A DNA stretch of 46,792 bases from Fusobacteriaceae bacterium UBA2433 (GTDB taxonomy: Bacteria; Fusobacteriota; Fusobacteriia; Fusobacteriales; Fusobacteriaceae), in the NCBI GenBank assembly GCA_002342785.1, contig DDQV01000139.1, positions 1-46,792 of the forward strand. Reading direction: 5' to 3'. Position 1 is the stretch's first letter. The number at the start of each line of letters is the position of its first letter. The translations under genes were made by a program, and so were the position numbers. Under the pieces are notes generated by a model. It ran no database searches. It was given only the letters and a program-made list of their open reading frames with translations, and had not been told where the DNA came from. Below are positions 16,793-24,051 of this stretch, piece by piece.

Positions 16793-17701
16793 TTATTCAA
16801 AAACTTCTGTTGCATTATCTACTTCTATTCCTAATGCTACTCTTAGAGCAACCATACTTACCTCTAATTGTTCTAGATCTGGTTCCTTAGTTGTTATTTT
16901 TTGTAAACTAAGTCCTGGTACTGCTATCATCTTATACATTGGATTATCCAAATGTTTACTACTATATTTTTGGAATTCATAGGCTATTCCTGCTACTAAT
17001 GGCATAAATAAAATTCTTAAAGCAGCTTTTAATCCCATCTTCATCCACATACTATCAGGTTGTGGAACAATGAAGTCTAAACTTGAAAAAACTATTATAC
17101 TTATAAGCATTACTATAAGTAAAAAACTAGTCCCACATCTAGGATGTAAAGTTGTATACTTTACTGCACTCTCTTTAACTAATTCTTCATCATTTTCAAA
17201 AGCATAGATACATTTATGTTCTGCACCATGATATTCAAAAACCCTCTTGATATCTTTTGAAAAAGATATTGCCTTTATATATATGAGAAAAAATAAGATC
17301 CTTAGTATCCCTTCAAAAATATTTGCATTCATTCTGTTATCTTTAAACATAAAACTGCTCAAAATTGAAGGTAAAACCATAAATAATCCGATCCCTAAAG
17401 CTAAAGCTACAATTACAGTCATCATCAATTCTTTATCACCTAATTTTTCTTCCTCTTCTCCTGCTTCATTAGCAGAAAATGAAAGTTCCTTAGTTCCTAA
17501 AATCAAAGTTTCAAAAAGAATAGCTCCTCCTCTAATAAAAGGTATTTTAGTCAAAAAATTCATAGATGGTTTTAATTTTGTTATTTTATAAACTATTTCT
17601 CCTGTAGGTCTTCTAACTGCTGTTGCTATTGCTTGAGGTCCCTTCATCATGACACCTTCTATAACAGCCTGTCCACCTACTGAAATATTTTTTCTATCCA
17701 T
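16793..17701 (-). CDS. DUF1385 / YqhQ-family membrane protein
   Basis: 302-residue protein of the DUF1385 family, called YqhQ in Bacillus, with no settled biochemical function. Signature regions: SVGGQAVIEGVMMKGP at the N-terminus, FEYHGAEHKCIYAFE, and the zinc-like LHPRCGTSF. About four to five hydrophobic segments are visible (near residues 90-115, 130-150, 195-220 and 230-250 from this start). The start at 17701 (MDRKNIS) is supported by AGGAGGAGATAAAATT. An in-frame ATG at 17770 would add 23 residues with no ribosome-binding support. It follows the SpoIIE-type phosphatase gene after 144 bases and ends at a strong terminator. The order of those two genes may be chance. Confidence 0.88.
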   Translation of the reverse strand: MDRKNISVGGQAVIEGVMMKGPQAIATAVRRPTGEIVYKITKLKPSMNFLTKIPFIRGGAILFETLILGTKELSFSANEAGEEEEKLGDKELMMTVIVALALGIGLFMVLPSILSSFMFKDNRMNANIFEGILRILFFLIYIKAISFSKDIKRVFEYHGAEHKCIYAFENDEELVKESAVKYTTLHPRCGTSFLLIVMLISIIVFSSLDFIVPQPDSMWMKMGLKAALRILFMPLVAGIAYEFQKYSSKHLDNPMYKMIAVPGLSLQKITTKEPDLEQLEVSMVALRVALGIEVDNATEVFE

Positions 17702-17845
17702 AATTATTTTATCTCCTCCTAATATCATTCTTATACAAATTTTATAATCGAATTTGTAATTCATGATCAATATCCATATTAATTATTAATGATTTAAATA
17801 ATTTCCATTCTATCATGAATAGGAGTTTTTTTCAATTTCATAGAT

Positions 17846-18997
17846 CTATATATATTCCAAATTAACTATCTTTCCAAATATTTCTAAGATCGATTTTAGT
17901 TCTGTAACCACTTTCAATTTAATATTAAAATCAATTGGAAAATCTGGATTTTGATGAGCAGAATTTACAGCAGTTCCTGCAACTATATTTATATGACTAG
18001 CATCAAACAAAAGCATCCTTCCTAATACTCCAGCACCATCTTCACTTGTAATTTCATCTCCCTCATAAATATATTCCTTTATATATTCTACAGTTCGATT
18101 TAATGTAAGTAGTCCTTCTGTTACCAAATCTACCCCTCTCATATGACCTACTGGAGGAAGGTTATCGTTATAACCTTTTAAATCTATCTTAATCTCTTCA
18201 TCCCAAGCTTTAGATATTATATTAGCAGTAGTTCCACCACTAAGAACTCTAATACCTTGAGATTCTTCAACTTTTTTTATAAAATTTTCATCTTCTTTTA
18301 TATCTTTAGGTGGTCCTGTAAATAAGTTTAAATATTTTATAGGTTGAAATTTAACCGACAAAACAGTGGTATCATCTCCTGGTTTATCATTATATAATCT
18401 TTTACAGACATCTAATAAACTATTTGTAACATCTGTAGCATATTTTTTTTGAGATATATCCCTTAAAAAATCATTTATATTTTCCCATTGCCAACCTAGA
18501 TTAAGAAATTCTCCCACTCCTGCATGAACTGCTCCATCACTAACAACAGTTAATAGATCTTCAGGATAAAATTTGAAATAACTTTCAAATATTTTTTTCC
18601 CTGCTATAATTTTTTCCTTCCTATTTATAAATACATCACGACCATCTCTATAAAAAAATGTAGGAGGATTCTCATATTCAACCATATAACAATCTCCATT
18701 ATTATTTAATTTAATAATTGTAAATGTAGAATATGCAAGTTTTCTAATTTTACACTCAGGAAGGGTATTCATTATTGTGTCTAAAGTTTCTTCAATACTA
18801 GAACCACTTTTTAACATTGTAATTGCTATTTTCGAAGTAAGGGTAGCTAAGATATTTGCTTTAACTCCACTTCCTAGTCCATCAGAAAGAACTAAGATAC
18901 AACCATCTTCTGTTTTTACAGTTTCTACCTTATCTCCACAGAGTTCTTCACCAAATTTATTTATACTTTTATATGAAGCATCTATATAATATTCCAT
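17846..18997 (-). CDS. SpoIIE-type PP2C phosphatase with extra C-terminal domain, hydrogenase-linked
   Basis: PPM-family Ser/Thr phosphatase related to SpoIIE and RsbU, which dephosphorylate STAS anti-anti-sigma factors. Metal-binding motifs: GDK (D22), LVLSDGLGSGVKA (D39), VVSDGAVHAG (D154) and GDDTTVL (D208-D209). Residues 1-217 complete the PP2C fold. Residues about 220-383 form an additional region with GGTTANI (254-260) and a late HINIVAGTAVNSAHQNPDFP segment that I cannot assign. The gene overlaps the stop of the FeFe-hydrogenase-like sensor as TAATG with GAGGAG upstream, so the two products are made together. The inferred role is the output of a redox or hydrogen sensor. The substrate is unknown; the STAS protein at 27436 is one candidate. 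Confidence 0.85.
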   Translation of the reverse strand: MEYYIDASYKSINKFGEELCGDKVETVKTEDGCILVLSDGLGSGVKANILATLTSKIAITMLKSGSSIEETLDTIMNTLPECKIRKLAYSTFTIIKLNNNGDCYMVEYENPPTFFYRDGRDVFINRKEKIIAGKKIFESYFKFYPEDLLTVVSDGAVHAGVGEFLNLGWQWENINDFLRDISQKKYATDVTNSLLDVCKRLYNDKPGDDTTVLSVKFQPIKYLNLFTGPPKDIKEDENFIKKVEESQGIRVLSGGTTANIISKAWDEEIKIDLKGYNDNLPPVGHMRGVDLVTEGLLTLNRTVEYIKEYIYEGDEITSEDGAGVLGRMLLFDASHINIVAGTAVNSAHQNPDFPIDFNIKLKVVTELKSILEIFGKIVNLEYI

Positions 18998-20703
18998 TAA
19001 AGATTCTCCTCTTTATTAAAAACTTCTTTTAATTTATTGAAGGCTACCTTCGATTCACCTGTAGTTTCACCTAATAAACTAGCTATTTCTTGTGCTATTC
19101 TCATCTGTTTCGTTATCACAGTTTGAGTTATTTCAAAAGTTTTTTCTTTTAAAATTCTGATCTCTTCCTTTCTTAACTCATCTTTAGTTATATCAGTCAA
19201 TAAAATTAATATTCCTTCCCTTGGCTTCATAGATATAATACTCATTCTCATATAAAGCGCTTTATTCAAAAAAGATTCTTTTTCCCAAATGATATTTTCA
19301 CCTTGAAAAAATACTTTATCTAACTTTTCTTTAGATATAAACTTATCTATTGATGTTTCCTTGGCTTCTTTTGGAGATATTCCAAAGTATCTACTAAATG
19401 CCATATTGCTCTCTATTATCTTGTATTCATTGTTCAATATAAGGATAGCGTTAGGTGAATTTTCAAATATTTCATTTGAAACTTTATCTGCACATTTTTT
19501 CATATAGTGGATACACATCTCCTTATGAGACATTCCTTTATATATAGATACAGCTTTTTTTCTACAAGTATCATATCCACATCCACCACAATTTAGCTCG
19601 TCTTCCTTTGTATATTTTTCTAAGGTTGCTAAAATTTCTGTAATCTCTTCCTCACTTGGCATCTTCTCTTCAAAATATTTATTATGAAAACTATCATTAA
19701 AATTTATTCCACAAGTGTGATCATTATCCTTTGCTTTTTTGTTATTTTCATTTAAATATTTTTTTAGTGTTTGAACTCTAGAAAAAGTAGTTGAAGAAGC
19801 ATTAGATCCACCTGGACCACCAAGACAACTTTGTTTACATACACTTACCTCTACACAAGTTCCAGTAATAATTCCTTTAGATAATTCATCAAATAATTCC
19901 ATACACTCATCTAATCCGTCTATCCTTAGTTGAGTTAAACCTTTATCTTCGATACTTTCTCTAATTCCTTCTAAAATTCCACCTACTACAGGATAACTAC
20001 TTCCAAACTTACTTCCAAATCTATCTACATCACAAGATTCTTTACCTTGAAAATCTATTCCTTCTTCCATTAACCATTCAGACACCTCATCAAAAGTTAG
20101 AACAGCATCTATAGATCCTTTATGTTTTTCAGATACTGATTCACATTTTTTAGAGATACAAGGTCCTAAAAAAACTGTTTTTTCCATTGGGTGATCTTTC
20201 TTTAATAAATAACCGTGGGAGACCATAGGAGATGTAAAAGGCATTAGATATTGAATCAACATTGGATAATATTTTTCTATTAATAGAACTACCGATGGAC
20301 AACAAGTCGTTATATATATTCCTTGATCAGTAGTCGATATATAGTTTTCATATAGTCTAGAAGTAACGTCAGCTCCTACTGCAGTTTCCTCTATAAGATT
20401 AAATCCTAATTTTTTTAATCCCCATATAAAACCATTAGATTTTTCATAAAATCCTCTAAAAGATGGAGCAATCGAAACATTTACTTTTTCACCATTTTTA
20501 ATTATTTCTTTCACATAATCGAGATCAGAATGAATATTTCTAGCGTTTTGTGGACAACTAGTAAAACAATGGCCACAAACAATACATTGATCTGAAATTA
20601 TATGAGCTTGATCATCCTCTATTTTTATAGCTTTTACTCGACACGTTCTCACACATTTATAACAATTATTACAATTTGCCTCTGAAAAATTCATGATATT
20701 CAT
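18997..20703 (-). CDS. Sensory [FeFe]-hydrogenase-like protein with PAS domain
   Basis: 568 residues with a layered architecture. Residues 11-50 hold two [4Fe-4S] ferredoxin motifs (C11/14/17/21 and C40/43/46/50). Residues about 70-300 form a hydrogenase H-cluster domain: L1 TTCCPS (C134, C135), L2 GPCISKK (C182) and L3 SVCKQSCLGGP (C289, C293), so all four H-cluster cysteines are present, though L2 has Gly instead of the usual Met before Cys. Residues 372-397 form a further four-cysteine Fe-S motif (CGGCGYDTC ... C397). Residues 412-510 form a PAS domain, followed by a helical tail. No catalytic kinase part exists. This matches sensory hydrogenases encoded next to PP2C phosphatases in anaerobes. 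AAGGAG precedes the ATG, which overlaps the upstream stop (ATGA). Confidence 0.88.
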   Translation of the reverse strand: MNIMNFSEANCNNCYKCVRTCRVKAIKIEDDQAHIISDQCIVCGHCFTSCPQNARNIHSDLDYVKEIIKNGEKVNVSIAPSFRGFYEKSNGFIWGLKKLGFNLIEETAVGADVTSRLYENYISTTDQGIYITTCCPSVVLLIEKYYPMLIQYLMPFTSPMVSHGYLLKKDHPMEKTVFLGPCISKKCESVSEKHKGSIDAVLTFDEVSEWLMEEGIDFQGKESCDVDRFGSKFGSSYPVVGGILEGIRESIEDKGLTQLRIDGLDECMELFDELSKGIITGTCVEVSVCKQSCLGGPGGSNASSTTFSRVQTLKKYLNENNKKAKDNDHTCGINFNDSFHNKYFEEKMPSEEEITEILATLEKYTKEDELNCGGCGYDTCRKKAVSIYKGMSHKEMCIHYMKKCADKVSNEIFENSPNAILILNNEYKIIESNMAFSRYFGISPKEAKETSIDKFISKEKLDKVFFQGENIIWEKESFLNKALYMRMSIISMKPREGILILLTDITKDELRKEEIRILKEKTFEITQTVITKQMRIAQEIASLLGETTGESKVAFNKLKEVFNKEENL

Positions 20704-20948
20704 AATATTTTCTCCTTAACAATTTCTTTAAACTGTTTTTCTGCATTTTCTCTAGAAAATGAATAAATTTTTTCCTCACCTTCTATATCAACTGAAACTC
20801 CATCAGTGCAATTATTTAAGCAAAAACAAGCTTTTAACTCTACCTCTTTTTCTAATCCCTCTTCCTCTATAACTTTAGAAATTATTTTTATAACATCATA
20901 AGAACCCTTTATATGACAAGCACTTCCTATACAAACTTTTAAAATCAT
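20700..20948 (-). CDS. Thioredoxin-like [2Fe-2S] ferredoxin protein (NuoE-type)
   Basis: 82-residue protein with the thioredoxin-like ferredoxin fold of the NuoE/HoxE C-terminal domain. Two cysteine pairs are seen: CIGSAC near residue 5 and CFCLNNC near residue 40, giving the C-x4-C ... C-x3-C cluster ligands (one extra Cys lies in the second motif). It is expected to deliver electrons to or from the downstream hydrogenase-like sensor. The start at 20948 (MILKVCIG) has AGGAGG upstream, and an ATG at 20996 lies before that site. It is the first gene of a three-gene operon with 4-base and 1-base overlaps downstream. I see no clear promoter in the AT-rich region between it and rplU. Confidence 0.85.
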   Translation of the reverse strand: MILKVCIGSACHIKGSYDVIKIISKVIEEEGLEKEVELKACFCLNNCTDGVSVDIEGEEKIYSFSRENAEKQFKEIVKEKIL

Positions 20949-21208
20949 CTTATTTCCTCCTATAACATTTAACTTCTTTAGAAATATTTTTTTCAATTTA
21001 AATTAATTTTTTCTACTGACAATCTATTTTTTTTTAATATTCTTTTTATAATATATAATACCACATCAAACTATTTTTTTCACAGATTTTAATAACTAAA
21101 TTTATCTTTTTTTAATAGGAAATTTATATAAAATTTTTATATTCTAATGATCGCTTTAAATAATATATAATCTCACATTAAAACTTGAGTTCTGTTTTAA
21201 AAAACCAA

Positions 21209-21237
21209 TTGACATCTTATAATAGATATGATATTAT
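21209..21237 (+). promoter_or_regulatory. Strong promoter for the rplU operon
   Basis: TTGACA (21209-21214), exactly 17 bases, then TATTAT (21232-21237): a near-consensus housekeeping promoter. Transcription should start near 21244, giving a leader of about 64 bases before rplU. Confidence 0.88.
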
Positions 21238-21243
21238 GTTCTA

Positions 21244-21307
21244 GTTACGCGTAGGTGGGGTTTATCAGCAACCTGTGCCTGGCGACTAAATTTATGGAGG
21301 TGTTACA
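21244..21307 (+). promoter_or_regulatory. Putative L21 leader RNA (autoregulatory 5' UTR)
   Basis: The short leader is unusually GC-rich for this genome. It can fold as AGG (21253-21255) and GGGTT (21258-21262) against AACCT (21270-21274) and CCT (21278-21280), then CTGGCGAC, then the ribosome-binding site GGAGGTG. Its place upstream of rplU-prp-rpmA and the phrase CCTGTGCCTGG recall the L21 leader of low-GC Gram-positives, from memory only. A covariance-model hit would settle it. Confidence 0.6.
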
Positions 21308-21619
21308 ATGTACGCAGTAATCAAAACTGGAGGAAAACAGTACAAAGTTGCAGAAGGTGAAATATTAAGAGTAGAGAAATTAAATGCTGAAGTTAACGAA
21401 ACTGTTGAAATGGCAGAAGTTTTATTAGTATCTAACAACGGAGAAATGAAAGTAGGAACTCCTGTAGTAGAAGGTGCAAAAGTGTTAGTAGAAGTATTAT
21501 CACAAGGTAGAGCTAAAAAAGTTATTAACTTCAAATACAAACCTAAAAAGTCAACTCATAGAAGAAAAGGTCACAGACAATCATTCACAGAAATCAAAAT
21601 TACTTCTATCCAAGGATAA
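21308..21619 (+). CDS. rplU: 50S ribosomal protein L21
   Basis: 103-residue ribosomal protein of the large subunit. It begins MYAVIKTGGKQYKVAEGE, the L21 signature, and ends with the basic RNA-binding KYKPKKSTHRRKGHRQSFT region. Ribosome-binding site GGAGGTG is well placed. It is transcribed from a near-consensus promoter through a structured leader that may allow autoregulation. It overlaps prp by one base (TAATG), and the order rplU-prp-rpmA-obg is the classic Firmicutes/Fusobacteria arrangement. Confidence 0.98.
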   Translation: MYAVIKTGGKQYKVAEGEILRVEKLNAEVNETVEMAEVLLVSNNGEMKVGTPVVEGAKVLVEVLSQGRAKKVINFKYKPKKSTHRRKGHRQSFTEIKITSIQG

Positions 21620-22008
21620 TGACAGAAATTACTCTCATTAGACAAGAAGAAGAAATTGTAGAATTTTATGGATGGAATCATTCTGAATATGGTGAACACG
21701 GTAGCGATATCTTGTGTGCTGCCATAAGTATGATTCTACAACAAGGAGCAGCTGGTATTATAGAATATCTAAATATTCCTGCTACTTACTCAACTAATAA
21801 TGAAACAGGATTTTTAAGATTAGATCTTAAAAATCCAGATGAAGAAAAGTTGAAAAAAATGGATATGACTATTCATAGTTATAATCAAATTGTTTTTAAA
21901 AACAAAAGGGAAATTAACGCAATATTAGGAAGTATGGTAGTAATGCTAGACCAACTAAAAGAGCAATATCCCAAATATATGAAGATTTTCGAAGAGGAGG
22001 CTAATTAA
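21619..22008 (+). CDS. prp: Ribosomal-processing cysteine protease Prp
   Basis: Cysteine protease that removes the N-terminal extension of L27. The catalytic pair is H21 and C33 in GWNHSEYGEHGSDILCAAIS. The spacing of 12 residues between His and Cys is the same as in the S. aureus enzyme as I recall it, although the surrounding residues have shifted. At 129 residues it is somewhat longer than the usual 105-112, with an extended C-terminus. It lies between rplU and rpmA and overlaps both by a single base, so stoichiometry may be set by coupling. The substrate, an L27 with extension MFRIELQLFA, is encoded next, which strongly supports the assignment. Confidence 0.92.
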   Translation: MTEITLIRQEEEIVEFYGWNHSEYGEHGSDILCAAISMILQQGAAGIIEYLNIPATYSTNNETGFLRLDLKNPDEEKLKKMDMTIHSYNQIVFKNKREINAILGSMVVMLDQLKEQYPKYMKIFEEEAN

Positions 22009-22301
22009 TGTTTAGAATTGAATTACAATTATTTGCTAAGAAAAAAGGACAAGGTTCTGTAAAGAATGGAAGAGACTCTAATCCTAATTACTTAGGTGTT
22101 AAAAAATATGATGGTGAGAAAGTAGTCGCTGGAAACATCGTTGTTAGACAAAGAGGGAACAAATTCCATGCTGGAACTGACATGGGGCAAGGTAAAGACT
22201 ATACTTTATTTGCTTTAGTTGATGGATATGTTAAATTTGAAAGAATGGGTAAAACTAGAAAGCAAGTTTCTATCTACTCTGAAAGAAAAAGTTTAGTATA
22301 A
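22008..22301 (+). CDS. rpmA: 50S ribosomal protein L27 with cleavable N-terminal extension
   Basis: 97-residue L27. The canonical body KKGQGSVKNGRDSNPNYLGVKK starts after an extra N-terminal segment, MFRIELQLFA. That segment matches the Firmicutes-type extension (pattern x-L-x-L-Q-F-F-A before KKG) cut near Phe9-Ala10 by Prp. The uncut extension would occlude the peptidyl-transferase centre, so Prp is expected to be essential here. GGAGG lies inside the end of prp. A strong terminator follows within eight bases. Confidence 0.97.
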   Translation: MFRIELQLFAKKKGQGSVKNGRDSNPNYLGVKKYDGEKVVAGNIVVRQRGNKFHAGTDMGQGKDYTLFALVDGYVKFERMGKTRKQVSIYSERKSLV

Positions 22302-22308
22302 GCTTTTC

Positions 22309-22341
22309 AAATAAATCCCAGCATTATGCTGGGATTTATTT
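22309..22341 (+). terminator. Intrinsic terminator of the rplU operon
   Basis: AAATAAATCCCAGCAT pairs perfectly with ATGCTGGGATTTATTT, starting eight bases after the rpmA stop. The stem is long with a GC-rich core, and AT-rich sequence follows. It separates rpmA from obg. Confidence 0.88.
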
Positions 22342-22361
22342 ATTATATAGAAAAATTTAAC

Positions 22362-22424
22362 TTTGAAAATTGAAAGTGGAAAACCAAAATATTAGAATTT
22401 TATTTTCAACTTTCAATTTTCAAA
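22362..22424. repeat. 22-bp inverted repeat between rpmA and obg
   Basis: TTTGAAAATTGAAAGTGGAAAA (22362-22383) and TTTTCAACTTTCAATTTTCAAA (22403-22424) are inverted copies with one mismatch across a 19-base spacer. There is no U-run after it. It may be an RNA hairpin before obg, an operator, or a small palindromic repeat. Position alone does not decide. Confidence 0.75.
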
Positions 22425-22453
22425 TAAGCTAGAATAATAGGAGGAAAATATTT

Positions 22454-23737
22454 ATGTTTATAGATGAGGCAATAATCACCGTCAGAGCCGGTAAAGGTGG
22501 AGATGGTGCTGCAACATTTCGAAGAGAAAAATACATACAATTTGGTGGTCCTGATGGTGGAGATGGTGGACATGGTGGAAGTATCATATTCGTAGCAGAT
22601 AATAACATCAACACACTTGTGGATTTTAGATATAAGAGAACATTCGTAGCAGAGAATGGTACTAATGGTGCTAAAAAAAGAATGCATGGTAAAACAGGAG
22701 AAGATTTAATTATTAGAGTTCCTGTAGGTACCATGGTAAGAGACTTTGAAAGTGGCGCTTTACTAATTGATCTCAACGAAAATGGTGAAGAAAGAAAATT
22801 ATTTCAAGGTGGAAAAGGTGGTGGAGGAAATATCCACTTTAAAAATTCCGTTAGACGTGCTCCTAAAATGGCTGGTAAAGGTCGTAAAGGTAAAGAGTTA
22901 AAAGTTAGACTAGAATTAAAATTATTAGCTGATGTAGCTTTAGTTGGATATCCAAGTGTAGGTAAATCTAGTTTTATAAATAAAGTTGCAGCTACTAAAT
23001 CAAAAGTTGCAAACTATCACTTTACTACCTTATCTCCAAAATTAGGAGTTGTTAGAGTTGGAGACAACAGATCATTTTTAATGGCTGATATTCCTGGACT
23101 TATTGAAGGAGCACATGAAGGAATTGGATTGGGAGATAAATTTTTAAAACATATTGAAAGATGTAAGATGATCTACCATATAGTAGATGTATCTGGTATT
23201 GAAGGTAGAACTCCTGAGGAAGATTTTGAAAAGATTAACAATGAATTAGAAAAATTTAGTAAGAGACTTGCTGGAAAAAAACAAATAGTTTTAGCTAACA
23301 AGATGGATCTACTATATGATATGGAAAAATATGAAAACTTCAAGATTTATATGGCAGAAAAAGGAATCGAAGTATTTCCTATCTCTGTAATTCTTAATGA
23401 TGGGTTAAAAGAAGTTGTAAACAGGACTTGGTCGCTATTAGAAGAGATTCCTCGTGAAGAGTTAGAAGAAGAAACAGATGTATATAATATCTTAAAAGCT
23501 ATCGAAGATGAAAAACCTGATTGGAATGTAGAGATAGATGAAGAGGGTGTCTTTGTAGTTACTGGTAAGATTGTAGAAAATGTACTTAATACCTATGTAT
23601 TTAATGATGACGAAGCTATTGTAAGTTTCGTACATGTATTAAAAAACTTAGGATTAGAGAATCAATTAATCAAAGCTGGCATTGAAGAATGGGATACAGT
23701 AAGAATTGAAAATGTAGAATTTGACTATATTAGCTAA
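22454..23737 (+). CDS. obg: Obg-family GTPase (CgtA)
   Basis: Essential GTPase of late 50S assembly and stress signalling. Three domains in order: the glycine-rich Obg fold (residues 1-155, with PDGGDGGHGGS and GGKGGGGNIHFKNS), the G domain (G1 GYPSVGKSS, G3 DIPGLIEGAHEG, G4 NKMD, G5 ISV), and a C-terminal OCT domain (residues about 340-427). 427 residues matches the OCT-containing Obg of low-GC bacteria. AGGAGG precedes the ATG. Obg follows the ribosomal-protein operon but is separated from it by a terminator and a long inverted repeat. It ends at its own terminator. Confidence 0.97.
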   Translation: MFIDEAIITVRAGKGGDGAATFRREKYIQFGGPDGGDGGHGGSIIFVADNNINTLVDFRYKRTFVAENGTNGAKKRMHGKTGEDLIIRVPVGTMVRDFESGALLIDLNENGEERKLFQGGKGGGGNIHFKNSVRRAPKMAGKGRKGKELKVRLELKLLADVALVGYPSVGKSSFINKVAATKSKVANYHFTTLSPKLGVVRVGDNRSFLMADIPGLIEGAHEGIGLGDKFLKHIERCKMIYHIVDVSGIEGRTPEEDFEKINNELEKFSKRLAGKKQIVLANKMDLLYDMEKYENFKIYMAEKGIEVFPISVILNDGLKEVVNRTWSLLEEIPREELEEETDVYNILKAIEDEKPDWNVEIDEEGVFVVTGKIVENVLNTYVFNDDEAIVSFVHVLKNLGLENQLIKAGIEEWDTVRIENVEFDYIS

Positions 23738-23741
23738 TTGT

Positions 23742-23955
23742 AAATTACTGTAATTTAACCTGTATTTGTACATAAAAAGACCTCATATTGAGACAAATTG
23801 TCTAAATATGAGGTCTTTTTTTCTACCACAGAGAATATAAAAAATAACACTCTCAATCCCAATATTAACAATGGTTTGAAGGCTTTATTATTTAATTTAT
23901 TTGAGCCATAGAGGTGTAATTACAAGGAAAAGTTTTTAGAGGTACCTTAAAACTA
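23742..23955 (+). repeat. Composite intergenic repeat, copy B
   Basis: On the plus strand: AAATTACTGTAATTT (23742-23756, identical to copy A), the obg terminator (23774-23822), block 1 (23860-23886, ending GGCTTT), 22 variable bases (23887-23908), and block 2 (23909-23949, TAGAGGTGTAATTACAAGG ... AGAGGTACCTTA). The order and the 22-base spacer are the same as in copy A on the minus strand at 9361-9558, while the spacer sequence is not conserved. It lies directly after obg. Confidence 0.75.
23774..23822 (+). terminator. Intrinsic terminator of obg
   Basis: AAAAAGACCTCATATT pairs perfectly with AATATGAGGTCTTTTT, with an inner AGAC/GTCT pairing, followed by more T. It sits inside composite repeat copy B. 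Confidence 0.92.
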
Positions 23956-23983
23956 AAATTATAGAATATAAAAAATAATTATT

Positions 23984-24020
23984 AATTAAAAGAGACCGAT
24001 TTCTCGATCTCTTTTAATTA
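23984..24020 (-). terminator. Intrinsic terminator of the porin-like gene
   Basis: AATTAAAAGAGA and TCTCTTTTAATT form a long stem (with CGA/TCG pairing inside), about 30 bases after the stop on the minus strand. It is the only hairpin suited to that gene. Confidence 0.75.
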
Positions 24021-24051
24021 TATTATATAAATATATTTAGTTTTGTCTTAA

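Noticed and set aside
17759..17820. ATTCATGAT / ATCATGAAT inverted pair upstream of the YqhQ-like gene
   Set aside because: Nine-base arms 44 bases apart in AT-rich DNA are not unusual enough to call a regulatory site.
22406..22776. Minus-strand ORFs antisense to the start of obg
   Set aside because: They mirror the glycine-rich Obg fold, giving Ser/Thr/Pro-rich reading. obg itself is certain.
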